A stretch of DNA of 64,000 bases from Verrucomicrobiota bacterium (GTDB lineage: Bacteria; Verrucomicrobiota; Verrucomicrobiia; CAIQCK01), in the NCBI GenBank assembly GCA_016235595.1, contig JACRJX010000016.1:299002-363001 (forward strand), given 5' to 3'. The notes beneath the pieces are model-generated. The model was not told the origin of the DNA. It searched no databases and saw only the letters and a list, made by a program, of their open reading frames with translations. The position numbers were made by a program, and so were the translations under genes. Positions 8,481 through 16,670 of the stretch are shown piece by piece (positions within the stretch are counted from its first letter, which is position 1; the number at the start of each line of letters is the position of its first letter).

Positions 8481-8900
8481 ATGCGCTTCTTCCGCCACAC
8501 GATTGCCGATTACACCTGCACAAAGCACTGCGGCTATCATCGCTCGGTCCCAGGTGCGAATTTGTCACTCTTTCATGTGATTGCGGCAGCAACGGCAACC
8601 ATCCCCCTGTGGGTGCTTTCGCTTCGCGAGCATTTTCCGTGGTATTACTTCGTCAGCATTCTCGCGGGCGAACTCCTGCTGGTGTTCCTCGCGGGCATTG
8701 CGTCGAGTTTCTTGCTGACGCCCTTCATGACAGCGGGGACGTCGGTGTGCAAGAAATGCGGCGCCCCGATGTTTTTTGCCGGCCGGCATTTTGACCCTTT
8801 GGGTTCATCGAGACCTCATTGGACCGACATCGTTATTTTTGTCGTCTTCGTCACGCTGAATGTCGCCGTATGGGTCGCACTGGCGAGAGGAAGCATATGA
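8481..8900 (+). CDS. Small membrane protein with a zinc-ribbon-like CxxC, cassette 2
   Basis: A 139-residue protein not assigned to a family. It has three likely membrane segments (about residues 30-47, 55-80 and 117-135). A loop between the second and third carries CKKCGAP, one half of a zinc-ribbon-like site, and an N-terminal CTKHC could supply the other half. It starts right after the GTTAGGC box of attC-like site 2, as expected for a cassette gene with a minimal leader and a weak ribosome-binding site. No attC-like site was found after it; instead a fragment of a GH5 gene follows. Function unknown. Confidence 0.5.
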   Translation: MRFFRHTIADYTCTKHCGYHRSVPGANLSLFHVIAAATATIPLWVLSLREHFPWYYFVSILAGELLLVFLAGIASSFLLTPFMTAGTSVCKKCGAPMFFAGRHFDPLGSSRPHWTDIVIFVVFVTLNVAVWVALARGSI

Positions 8901-8916
8901 AGAATGGGGTCGGCGG

Positions 8917-8977
8917 TCAGTAACGCTGCAAGAGGTCCAGTAACTTGCGGTCGAGTTTGTGGTCGTCGAGGTCCTCG
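8917..8977 (-). pseudogene. Detached 3' end of a GH5 cellulase-like gene
   Basis: These 61 bases match 9644-9704, the 3' end of the intact cellulase-like gene, with three differences and in the same orientation. Read on the minus strand they give EDLDDHKLDRKLLDLLQRY and a stop. Two differences are silent and one changes Gly to Asp. That pattern fits the tail of a former paralogue better than a fresh copy. A small hairpin (GGCGGT at 8980-8985 with ACCGCC at 8994-8999) adjoins it. Confidence 0.7.
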
Positions 8978-9194
8978 GTGGCGGTGGTCTCCGACCGCCG
9001 CCCGCAGCAATGTTGCGAACCGGCATGAGAAAGCCGGCCATGTTCGACGCCCTGTTCTTGTTTGCCGGTTCAACATGGAACCGCTGCGACGGCGTAAAAC
9101 GATGTGGACGAGGTGAGAAGCCAAACCTAATCTGCCACCATGCCTCCTAGTTATACGACAAATGAGAGGCTTGATCTAAATATTGGAAGGAGCC

Positions 9195-9497
9195 ATGAAA
9201 CGGATCGCCTTGGGCCTTGTTGCACTGCTGGTGTTGGCGGCGGTTGCCGCTTGGCACTTTGAACGATACCATCTGCAAAGGGTCAGAGACTGGCGGAGCG
9301 AGGGCCTTGCCTTGCACCAAGCCCTTGAGGATTTTCAGAAGAAGAACAACCGCTACCCGGATAAGTTGTCGGACCTTCAACAGTATTACACGCCGTCAAA
9401 CTCGACCGGAATCGACTGGCCCTTGATACTTGAATGTTCCCAGTATCAGGTTCGTTCAAACGCCTACACATTGGTGGTCCCGTTTTCCAAACAATGA
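9195..9497 (+). CDS. Small exported or membrane-anchored protein, cassette 3
   Basis: A 100-residue protein starting MKRIALGLVALLVLAAVAAW, a single hydrophobic segment that may be a signal peptide or anchor. The remainder is short and polar, with a KKNNRYPDKLSDLQQYY stretch like the type-II-pseudopilin-type KxxGxYPxxLxxL pattern, so it may be another small GspG-like relic. The ATG is preceded by GGAAGGAG, a strong ribosome-binding site. A long attC-like site begins 3 bases after the stop, so gene plus site form a plausible cassette. I do not recognise a defined family. Confidence 0.55.
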   Translation: MKRIALGLVALLVLAAVAAWHFERYHLQRVRDWRSEGLALHQALEDFQKKNNRYPDKLSDLQQYYTPSNSTGIDWPLILECSQYQVRSNAYTLVVPFSKQ

Positions 9498-9500
9498 ACC

Positions 9501-9591
9501 TTCCAACAAGTTGGGTGCAGGCAACGCCGGATTGCGCCTTCCTGTTTTTCCTTGGTTATTGGCCCGGCGTGCCTGACTCAAGTCGTTAAGT
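9501..9591 (+). other. attC-like recombination site 3
   Basis: This is the most convincing of the three sites. The right end GTTAAGT fits GTTRRRY, and the left end TTCCAAC is close to RYYYAAC. Inside, AAGTTGGGTGCAGGCAACG pairs with CGTGCCTGACTC plus the adjacent AAGTC to give a long arm with an unpaired A inside CAGGC-A-ACGCCGG. The central loop is about 30 bases. It directly follows the stop of the third small gene. Confidence 0.6.
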
Positions 9592-9643
9592 TACCCGCAA
9601 CCTCACGCAGGTTTGACGTCAATTCCTCCTGTGCGCGTGCTGC

Positions 9644-11173
9644 TCAGTAACGCTGCAAGAGGTCCAGGAGCTTGCGGTCGAGTTTGTGGCCGTCGAGGTC
9701 CTCGTATTGCACGTCGGCGCGCTCGCTGTCGAGGACACCGAAGCTGCCGCGGAAGTTCCATAGCGCCCAGCCCCAGCCGGCTTTCTTCCAGTTGACCAGA
9801 CAATCCTCGGCCCAGCGCAGAACGACATCGTGCGGGGTTTTGTTATACGATCCCCATTCGCCGACCATGACGCCGACGTGTTTCGCTTCGAGTTTCTTCC
9901 ACGGTTCGATGTTCTTCTCCCAAAGCCACGCGCGGTCTTGCATCGGCATGCCCAGAAATGGAACGGGTTGCGCGCCGGCTTTGTAGCAGATGGGGTCTGG
10001 CTTCTCGGCGAACCTTTGTGCGAGTGGCAGCACATCTTCGCGTTCGGCGCCGGCGGGTTTGAAGCCCAGTTCGCTGATTTGCAGCCAATCGCCGGCGGCG
10101 ACGAAGACCTTCACTTGTTTCGCGCCTGCGGGCACGGTGACGGGGTAGTCGCGGTCGTAGGTGCAGAAGTAGAGTTTGTATTCCGGCTTGAACTCGCTCT
10201 TCTTCCACTCGCCCTCGCCGGATCCGGTCTTGAATTCTTTTTCCCAGATCTTCGCGCCGTCAATCTCGACGGTGAGCAGTGCGCGGGAAGAGACTCCCAG
10301 GACATGCAGCCGCAGCGCGGTCTCGGACTTGAACGGGCCGTCAATGACGAGAGGGTGGGAGCCTTCTTTCTTGGTGGGGCTGAGCAATGTGCCGTTGGGG
10401 CCAAGCAGCTTGGGCCACTTCGGCAGCGGGAACCGGTCGCCGTTGGCCCAGCTCGCCTTGTAATGCGTCAACTCGCCGGGCGTGTAGCCACGCGTGGCTT
10501 GGGCGATCTTCAGCGGACGCAACTCGAAGATCGGCGTCTGGCCCCACTGCATGCCGTCGGAGATGATGAGCCGCTTCGGGTCCTGGGCGCGAATGGCCTC
10601 GGCCATCTTGCGCACGACGTTTACGTAAAGGTTGGTCTCGATGTTCGCCGGCTCGTTGAAGAGATTGAAGCCGAGCTGAGTGTTGGGGATGCCCTTGTAG
10701 CGTCGCGCAAACTCCGCCCAGTGTTTGGCGCAAACCTCCTGGGTCTTCGCGTCGGTGAACAGATCGGTCGCTTCTTTCGGCCTGGCGACGGTGTAGCCGG
10801 GCGCGCGGTGGAAGTTGATCCAGACGTGGATGCCGTATTTGCGGCCCCACTCAACGGCTTGGTCAATCTCCTTGAGCCGCGCCTCATCGAACTTCTCCCA
10901 GTCCTTGTCCTTGATCCAGCAACGGTAGTCCATCGGCAGGCGCACAAAGTTGAAGCCCAATTTTTGGATGAGCTTGAAGTCCTCTTCCACAAACGGCTGG
11001 TTGCGACCCACGTTGAATTTCTCAAGCAGATTGAAACCGCGCCACCGCGGCAGTTTCTCTGACGTCGCCGGCAGCCACTTGACGCGCGGCGCGGCAGGTT
11101 CCGCTGCGAGGGACGTGATGAACAAGGAACCGGCACACACACCGGCGAGCAGGAGGAGAGATGAGGTTTTCAT
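9644..11173 (-). CDS. Secreted GH5-family cellulase-like glycoside hydrolase
   Basis: A 509-residue enzyme. The ATG at 11173 gives MKTSSLLLLAGVCAGSLF, a Sec signal peptide; a longer reading from 11230 would bury it. GH5 hallmarks are RGFNLLEKF at the barrel entry, FVRLPMDYRCW, VWINFHRAPG, the acid/base Glu in LFNEPAN and the nucleophile Glu in GEWGSYNK. A region of roughly 130 residues inside the barrel (near FKSETALRLHVLG) looks like an inserted beta-sandwich. Family members cut beta-1,4-glucans or mannans outside the cell. Its last 20 codons are duplicated in a fragment 730 bases downstream (8917-8977). Confidence 0.85.
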   Translation of the reverse strand: MKTSSLLLLAGVCAGSLFITSLAAEPAAPRVKWLPATSEKLPRWRGFNLLEKFNVGRNQPFVEEDFKLIQKLGFNFVRLPMDYRCWIKDKDWEKFDEARLKEIDQAVEWGRKYGIHVWINFHRAPGYTVARPKEATDLFTDAKTQEVCAKHWAEFARRYKGIPNTQLGFNLFNEPANIETNLYVNVVRKMAEAIRAQDPKRLIISDGMQWGQTPIFELRPLKIAQATRGYTPGELTHYKASWANGDRFPLPKWPKLLGPNGTLLSPTKKEGSHPLVIDGPFKSETALRLHVLGVSSRALLTVEIDGAKIWEKEFKTGSGEGEWKKSEFKPEYKLYFCTYDRDYPVTVPAGAKQVKVFVAAGDWLQISELGFKPAGAEREDVLPLAQRFAEKPDPICYKAGAQPVPFLGMPMQDRAWLWEKNIEPWKKLEAKHVGVMVGEWGSYNKTPHDVVLRWAEDCLVNWKKAGWGWALWNFRGSFGVLDSERADVQYEDLDGHKLDRKLLDLLQRY

Positions 11174-11286
11174 GCGTTGTTTCTTGCGCAACGCGCTTAT
11201 CCACTTCCGCCCGCCCATTGTCAAACTCATCCCGTTGCGGAAAAGAAGCTGGCCGCGGCGATGTCGCGTGATATAGTTTCATTGGT

Positions 11287-11886
11287 ATGATGAAAGACTT
11301 GGTCCATCGAATTCGTCGCCACGAAGGCTTTACGTTGGTGGAGTTGTTGGTGGTGATTGTCATCATCGGCATTCTGGCGGCGATGCTCCTGCCGGCCATC
11401 ACCAGTGTGGGCGAAAAAGGCAAGCGCCTCTCCTGTGCGAGCAATCTCCGGGAAATCCACAAGATGGCGATCGCCTACGCGAGGGACAATGACGACGTGC
11501 TTCCCTACTATGATGACCCGAAACCCAACGCGCCGATGTTGTTGGAGGAGCAACTGAATGTTTTTTGCCGGAAGAACTACACGCGCAATGTGAAGATCTT
11601 CAAGTGCCCCAGCCGCACCTCGCCCACCGGTCTCAGCAAGGAGTATCAATACGAATACAACCCCTATTTCACCAGCAGGCGCGCGCTCAGACTGGCCCAG
11701 GTGAAGAACCCGGGCAACTTGCGCCTGGGGTGGGACAGCGACAAGGAGAGTCAGGCGGGATTCTACGATCCCAAGGACAATCACAGCGACGCCGGTGGCA
11801 ATGTGGTCTACATAGATGGTCACGTGCAGTGGTGGGATGGAAGACAGTATAAAGGAACTGACCAGATCAATCCCGACCAGCAGTGA
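11287..11886 (+). CDS. Prepilin-type N-terminal cleavage/methylation protein (H-x10-DG type)
   Basis: A 199-residue secreted-pilin-like protein. [20 protein letters not shown] near the N-terminus is a textbook type IV prepilin leader, cut before Phe and methylated. The body has [11 protein letters not shown] as in the large PVC family of pseudopilin-like proteins, and the C-terminus holds [19 protein letters not shown], the H-x-DG signature typical of these proteins in Verrucomicrobiota and Planctomycetota. They occur in dozens of copies per genome with no proven role; surface display or carbohydrate capture is often guessed. It is transcribed away from the cellulase gene. Confidence 0.85.
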   Translation: MMKDLVHRIRRHEGFTLVELLVVIVIIGILAAMLLPAITSVGEKGKRLSCASNLREIHKMAIAYARDNDDVLPYYDDPKPNAPMLLEEQLNVFCRKNYTRNVKIFKCPSRTSPTGLSKEYQYEYNPYFTSRRALRLAQVKNPGNLRLGWDSDKESQAGFYDPKDNHSDAGGNVVYIDGHVQWWDGRQYKGTDQINPDQQ

Positions 11887-12046
11887 TAATGCGTTTTGCC
11901 GTCCAGACGCCCATTGATGCCGCTGCATTGTTCACGACGACAGCCTCATGCCAGAGGAGATCGGACGACCTTGGCAGACAGGGCGAAAACTTTTGCGAAG
12001 AAGTGACGAACCGGCGCTTTTAGCCAGACAACACTGAGAAACAACC

Positions 12047-13486
12047 ATGAGCAAAATTGATTCCTCGAAAACCAACGTCCCCATCCCCAATGGATCCGAA
12101 ATGTCACGACGCAAGTTCCTCGGCAAGACCGCAGCCCTGACGGCGCTGACCATTGTGCCCCGCCATGTGCTCGGGGGGCCGGGCCACGTCGCGCCCAGCC
12201 AGAAGACCACCATCGCTTGCATCGGCGTCGGCGGGCAGGGGACGCAGAACATGATGACGTTTGCCGAGTTCCCGGAAGTTCAGGTCACGGCAGTCTGTGA
12301 CGTGAATCGCGAGGGCGTGGGCTACCAGTCGTGGAATTGGTCGCAAGGGAAGGCGCGCCAGACCTGCGGTCGTGAGCCAGCCCGCCGCGCCGTGGACGAA
12401 CACTACGCCAAGCAGCAGCCCTCGGGGAAATACCGCGGCTGCAAAGCCTACAACGACTACCGCGAGTTGCTGGAAAAGGAGGATGTGGACGGGGTCATGA
12501 TCGCCACGCCGGACCACATGCACGCAGTCATTGCCATGGCTGCGATCAAACGCCGCAAACATGTCTATTGCGAGAAGCCGCTCGCCCACACGGTGTTCGA
12601 GACTCGCCAGATCACCGAGGCGGCGCGGAAGGCCGGGGTCGCCACACAGTTGGGCAATCAGGGCCAGGCCGACGAGTCAGCGCGCGTCGTGCAGGAGTTC
12701 ATCCTCGATGGCGCCATCGGCACCGTGCGCGAAGTGCAGGTGTACACCGGACCCCGTTTCTGGAAATTCACACCGTGGGAAGAGCGCCCGAAGGAAACAC
12801 TGCCGGTGCCTGACGGTTTGGATTGGGACCTCTGGCTGGGGCCGGCGCCGCAGCGCCCGTATCACCCGGAATACTGCCCATGGACCTGGCGCAACTGGTG
12901 GGATTTCGGCACCGGCCTGATCGGTGATCTCGGCTGCCACAAGCTCTCCACCGTCTTCAAGGCGATGAAATTCGGTCACCCGATCAGCATCGAGGCCAGC
13001 GCGGCGAAACTGAACCCGGAGACTCATCCGCTCGGCGTGATCGCGCGGCTCGAGTTTCCCGCGCGCGGCGACATGCCGCCCGCGACGCTCACGTGGTACG
13101 ACGGCGGACTGAAACCTTTCCGCCCACCGGAGCTTGAGCCAAGTCAGAGCATGGGCGACATCATCTATACCGGCGATAAAGGCAAGCTCATGGGTCACCG
13201 CCTTATCCCGGAGTCCAAGCAAAAAGCCTACGGCAAGCCGCCGAAGAAACTTCCCCGCTCGCCCGGTCACTACAAGGAATGGGTCATCGCTTGCCGCGGT
13301 GGCGAGCCAGCCGGCTCCAATTTCGTGGACCACTCCGGGTTGCTGACGGAAGCGTGCATGCTCATCAACGTTGCCGTCCGCGCCCAGAAGAAGCTGCTCT
13401 GGGACGGCCCGAACTTCAAGATCACCAACGACAAGGAAGCCAACAAGCTCCTCCATCGCGAGTATCGCCAGGGTTGGTCGCTCTGA
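12047..13486 (+). CDS. Twin-arginine-exported Gfo/Idh/MocA oxidoreductase
   Basis: A 479-residue NAD(P)-dependent oxidoreductase. SRRKFLGKTAALTALTIV near residue 20 is a Tat signal, so it is probably exported folded with its cofactor. The Rossmann motif is GVGGQG, and the family motif EKPLAHT carries the catalytic Lys. The C-terminal domain has the WDFGTGLIGDLGCHK pattern of the secreted PVC subgroup. Proteins of this group oxidise or rearrange sugars and glycosides, often beside DUF1080 or sugar-isomerase genes; the exact substrate cannot be given. ATG at 12047 has weak spacing but is the only start that keeps the Tat motif in place. Confidence 0.85.
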   Translation: MSKIDSSKTNVPIPNGSEMSRRKFLGKTAALTALTIVPRHVLGGPGHVAPSQKTTIACIGVGGQGTQNMMTFAEFPEVQVTAVCDVNREGVGYQSWNWSQGKARQTCGREPARRAVDEHYAKQQPSGKYRGCKAYNDYRELLEKEDVDGVMIATPDHMHAVIAMAAIKRRKHVYCEKPLAHTVFETRQITEAARKAGVATQLGNQGQADESARVVQEFILDGAIGTVREVQVYTGPRFWKFTPWEERPKETLPVPDGLDWDLWLGPAPQRPYHPEYCPWTWRNWWDFGTGLIGDLGCHKLSTVFKAMKFGHPISIEASAAKLNPETHPLGVIARLEFPARGDMPPATLTWYDGGLKPFRPPELEPSQSMGDIIYTGDKGKLMGHRLIPESKQKAYGKPPKKLPRSPGHYKEWVIACRGGEPAGSNFVDHSGLLTEACMLINVAVRAQKKLLWDGPNFKITNDKEANKLLHREYRQGWSL

Positions 13487-13520
13487 GGCTGAAAACAATT
13501 CGAGAGCGGCGACGGGCGCG

Positions 13521-14261
13521 TCACTCTCCGGCGGCAAGACCTCCGGCAGAGCGGAGAGCTTTGAGCCACGACTGCGCGGCCGCGGTGTCGGTTTCGCCAC
13601 CACCGATCCGGAGCGACAGCCAGTGGGCATAGCCAAGAGTACCGAGCGCTTTGCCCAGAGTTTTTGGGTCGTCGAGAAGCCGCGCACGCACGAGGCGCGT
13701 ATCGCGGGGCGATTGCGTCAATTGTTTGAGCGCCGCTGCGTCGCACGCGAGACGGATGTTTGGATGGTCCACTTTTCGCACAAACCGTTCTGCCAGCCCG
13801 GTCTCCCCGCTGCCCACGCAAAGCGTCACGCGCCGCGACTCCGCCAGCGGCACGCAACGGCGCAGCACTTCAGCCGCGAGCGTTTTGGCTTGGTCAGGCC
13901 GCAGTCTGCCGCGCCATGTTTCCCACGCGGACAACTCAAAACACATCAGCCGTGCGCCCAGTTCCGTGCAGAGCCGGATCGTTGCCTGCAATTGCGCCAG
14001 AGCTGCCGCGCGCGATGTGTCACCGCCGACCAGCCGGTGCGCAGCGCCCGCCATCACGCCCGTCAGTCCCGCGATCGTCACGCCAGCGTTTGACGCTGCC
14101 AGCCGCAGCCGGGCTGTCTCCGCCTCTGTCAGTGCAGCCGGCTCGACCGCGAGAGATGACAGCGGCAGCAATACGGCACGCAGCTTGAGCTTGGACGCCA
14201 GGGCAAACACCTTGTCCAAGCCGGCGCGTGTAACATTTTCGACTTCGAGAACCAATCGCAC
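13521..14261 (-). CDS. Sugar phosphate isomerase/epimerase-like TIM-barrel protein
   Basis: A 246-residue protein with the general layout of the xylose-isomerase-like TIM barrel (AP endonuclease 2 superfamily): a repeating strand-helix pattern, LGARLMCFELSAWE mid-protein, then VTLCVGSGE and IRLACDAAAL. The usual metal ligands Glu-Asp-His-Glu are only partly recognisable, so it may be a degenerate or non-catalytic member. It converges with the preceding Gfo/Idh/MocA gene; such pairs are common in sugar-processing clusters. No signal peptide is seen, so it is likely cytoplasmic. The family call is moderate and the function unknown. Confidence 0.6.
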   Translation of the reverse strand: MRLVLEVENVTRAGLDKVFALASKLKLRAVLLPLSSLAVEPAALTEAETARLRLAASNAGVTIAGLTGVMAGAAHRLVGGDTSRAAALAQLQATIRLCTELGARLMCFELSAWETWRGRLRPDQAKTLAAEVLRRCVPLAESRRVTLCVGSGETGLAERFVRKVDHPNIRLACDAAALKQLTQSPRDTRLVRARLLDDPKTLGKALGTLGYAHWLSLRIGGGETDTAAAQSWLKALRSAGGLAAGE

Positions 14262-14322
14262 GGCAGGAGTCTAGCACATGGTGGAAGCGAATGAGGCGAG
14301 GCGATGGGACCTCTTGGCGCGA

Positions 14323-14403
14323 GACTCCGAAGAAACTTCAGACAACAAACGTCAAGCCGTGCCGTCGGCTTCTTGTTGTGAAGACTGAAGTCTCCTTGGA
14401 GTC
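14323..14403. repeat. Imperfect palindrome, intergenic
   Basis: The left arm beginning GACTCCGAAG and the right arm ending CTTGGAGTC are imperfect inverted copies over about 37 bases, centred near 14362, with AAGCCG / CGGCTT at the core. It sits between divergent genes. It resembles other palindromic intergenic elements in this window in style, not in sequence, and may be a decayed miniature element. Confidence 0.5.
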
Positions 14404-14486
14404 CGGGGTTTGGAATTTGAGGTTGTTCCGCTTGGGTTCTCTGGTTCGCTTGAGTTTTCGGTCGCGGCTGTTATCATGCCGCCGTT

Positions 14487-15377
14487 ATGGAACGGATAAT
14501 TTTGATGTTGGTCGTGCTGGCGCTCGCCGTGACGGCGTGCACTGAGCCGACCGGAACCGGCTTTATCGGCGACGATAAGAACCCGTGGCTGAAGAAGGCG
14601 GAGGCGGAAAAGCAGCGGCGTAACTACGTCGAGGCGGCGGAGTGCTATGAGCAGGCGCTCAAGCTCAACCCGGATTCGGCGGCGATCCACTGGGCCGTTG
14701 CGATTCTCGATGAACAGCAGCTCAAAGACCTCGCCGGCGCGATTTACCACTATCAGCGGTTTGTGAAGCTGAATGCGGACCCGGAGCGCGGGAAGATGGC
14801 GAATGTTTTCATCGAGCGGGCCAAACGCAACCTGATCGCCTCGATGCCCAACTCGCCGCTGGAAAACGCCAGCGAGATGAACGACCTGTTGCAGAAGAAT
14901 CGCGCGCTTCAGGACGAGGTGGACAAGTTGCGCCAGCAGTTGACCGAAATTCAGATGAGACTGGCGAACCAGCCGCAGACGGCCGCTGCCGCGCCGCCAC
15001 CGCCGCCGTTGGAGCCGAGCGTTTCCGCCGTTGCGTCGAACTCGGTTGCCGCGGCGTCCGCGCCTCCGGTTCCAAACAATACGGCGACCGTGGCTCCGCC
15101 CGTGCCTACGACGGCTGGCCAGCCGGTGGCGCCTGCCCAACCGGCTGCACATGCCCAATCGGCACCTGCGGCATCGCAGTCGCCGCCGATCAATCCGAAG
15201 AAAACGACCAGCTACAAGGTCAAGGCGGGCGACACACTCGCCAACATCGCCCTCAGGTATTACGGCGATCGCAACCTGTGGACGCAAATCTATCGCGCCA
15301 ACCGCTCGGCCATTCCCGACAAGGATCGCCTGATGCCCGGCACGGTGCTCACGATCCCGGTGAAGCGTTCGCGGTGA
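14487..15377 (+). CDS. LysM-domain lipoprotein with a TPR-like region
   Basis: A 296-residue lipoprotein: the leader MERIILMLVVLALAVTAC ends in a lipobox, VTAC. Residues about 35-110 hold TPR-like helices (NYVEAAECYEQALKLNPDS). A coiled-coil-prone segment follows (LLQKNRALQDEVDKLRQQL). Residues about 165-240 are a low-complexity Ala/Pro/Val linker, and the C-terminus is one LysM domain (YKVKAGDTLANIALRYYGD) that binds peptidoglycan. The design suggests a membrane-anchored protein that reaches the cell wall, perhaps in envelope organisation or division. The partner is unknown. Confidence 0.8.
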   Translation: MERIILMLVVLALAVTACTEPTGTGFIGDDKNPWLKKAEAEKQRRNYVEAAECYEQALKLNPDSAAIHWAVAILDEQQLKDLAGAIYHYQRFVKLNADPERGKMANVFIERAKRNLIASMPNSPLENASEMNDLLQKNRALQDEVDKLRQQLTEIQMRLANQPQTAAAAPPPPPLEPSVSAVASNSVAAASAPPVPNNTATVAPPVPTTAGQPVAPAQPAAHAQSAPAASQSPPINPKKTTSYKVKAGDTLANIALRYYGDRNLWTQIYRANRSAIPDKDRLMPGTVLTIPVKRSR

Positions 15378-15447
15378 GGGCAGGGGAGACGACCATGTGG
15401 GATGTTTTCTTGCGAACGCGGAGCCGTACGGCTATGCTGACACGGTA

Positions 15448-15942
15448 ATGAAAAGGCTTGCCATCTATCCCGGCAGCTTCGATCCCATCACGAACGGCCA
15501 CCTCGACGTGGTTGAGCGTGCGATACGGCTTTTTGACGAGGTCATAGTCGCGGTCGCCGTCAACATCGGCAAGGAGCCGTTGTTCAGCGTGAGGGATCGA
15601 CGCGCGATGCTTCGGCGCGCCGTGGGACATCTGCCCACCGTTTCTGTGGACAGTTTTGACTCGTTGCTGGTGGACTATGCCCGGCGGAAGAATGCCGTGG
15701 CTGTGGTGCGCGGGCTGCGGGCGGTGAGCGACTTCGAGTTTGAGTTTCAGATGGCGCTGATGAACCGGAGCCTGCAGCCGCGGGTGGAAACGGTGTTTCT
15801 GATGCCAAAGGACAGTTACGCGTATTTGAGTTCGAGAATGATCAAGGAAATCGTCCGGCTGGGCGGCAGTGCGAAAGGGTTCGTGCCGCCCTTTGTCGAG
15901 GTGGCGTTGCAACGCCGCCTGGGGAAAGGAGGCCGCAGATGA
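15448..15942 (+). CDS. coaD: Phosphopantetheine adenylyltransferase
   Basis: A 164-residue enzyme of normal CoaD length. It starts MKRLAIYPGSFDPITNGHLD with the nucleotidyl-transferase motif T-N-G-H. VVRGLRAVSDFEFEFQMALM and SSRMIKEIVRLGG are family signatures. It transfers AMP from ATP to 4'-phosphopantetheine in the penultimate step of coenzyme A synthesis. The ATG at 15448 is fixed by the conserved N-terminus. Its stop overlaps the YceD start (ATGA), placing it first in a block that leads to lipid synthesis genes. Confidence 0.95.
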   Translation: MKRLAIYPGSFDPITNGHLDVVERAIRLFDEVIVAVAVNIGKEPLFSVRDRRAMLRRAVGHLPTVSVDSFDSLLVDYARRKNAVAVVRGLRAVSDFEFEFQMALMNRSLQPRVETVFLMPKDSYAYLSSRMIKEIVRLGGSAKGFVPPFVEVALQRRLGKGGRR

Positions 15943-16442
15943 AAATCAATCTAAGAAACTTCCCCGCTGAGGGGCGGGATTTTGAAGGCGAGGATCCTGT
16001 TGATATTCTGGACGTTAGCGACCCGGAATATCGGTTTGAATCCCCCGTCCATTACCGGTTGCATGCACAGGTTTTAGGTCACGCGCTGGTGGTCACAGGC
16101 CGGGTTTGGACCCGTTTGGGCGTGACTTGTGTGCGCTGTTTGAAGGATTGCGAGCAGGCCGTGGAGGTGCGGGACTTCGTGGTGCACCGGGAAATAGCGC
16201 CAACGGAGGATTTCGCGGACTTGACGGAGAATCTGCGGGAAGATACTTTGCTGGCTCTTCCGCAGAACCCGTTGTGCAGCAAGGATTGCAGGGGCCTGTG
16301 CCCCGTCTGTGGACAGAACCTGAACGAAAGAACATGTTCGTGCGCGAATCAGGCGGCCAGCGCCGACTCCCAGCGAGTCGGCGACGGCAGCACGGGAACG
16401 CCTTGGAGCGCGCTCGATCGGATTAGAATTACGAGGAAGTAA
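15939..16442 (+). CDS. YceD/DUF177 family protein
   Basis: A 167-residue protein of the DUF177 (YceD) family, nearly always encoded just before rpmF as here. The core has VTCVRCLKDCEQAVEV with a C-x2-C pair, and a second cysteine group in CSKDCRGLCPVCGQNLNERTC, suggesting metal binding. Family members in plants and bacteria are linked to 23S rRNA maturation. The start overlaps coaD by 4 bases and rpmF follows after 4 bases, so translation is probably coupled. Confidence 0.9.
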   Translation: MKINLRNFPAEGRDFEGEDPVDILDVSDPEYRFESPVHYRLHAQVLGHALVVTGRVWTRLGVTCVRCLKDCEQAVEVRDFVVHREIAPTEDFADLTENLREDTLLALPQNPLCSKDCRGLCPVCGQNLNERTCSCANQAASADSQRVGDGSTGTPWSALDRIRITRK

Positions 16443-16446
16443 TAAC

Positions 16447-16632
16447 ATGGGCGTTCCAAAACGCAAGATGTCCAAAAGCCGGCAACGCAGCCGGCGCAAG
16501 GCCAATAGTTGGCGCGCACCGCAAACGGGCAAGTGTCCGCAATGCGGCAGCAGCGCACAGCCGCATCGGGTGTGTCCCTCTTGCGGCTACTACAAGGGCC
16601 GTCAAGTCGTCACCATCAAAGCGGGCGCCTAG
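16447..16632 (+). CDS. rpmF: 50S ribosomal protein L32
   Basis: A 61-residue protein beginning MGVPKRKMSKSRQRSRRKAN, the conserved L32 start. It carries the zinc-binding pairs CPQC and CPSC, so it is the C+ form that needs zinc. It belongs to the large ribosomal subunit. The position between yceD and plsX is the classic bacterial order. Confidence 0.97.
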   Translation: MGVPKRKMSKSRQRSRRKANSWRAPQTGKCPQCGSSAQPHRVCPSCGYYKGRQVVTIKAGA

Positions 16633-16670
16633 AGCTACCGCGAGGTTCGCGCGGCTCGCCGTTTTTGCCC

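Noticed and set aside
9100..9160. A fourth attC-like site (GTTATAC near 9149) before the third small gene
   Set aside because: The right box does not fit GTTRRRY and no convincing complementary left boxes were found. Cassette 2 seems to have lost its site.
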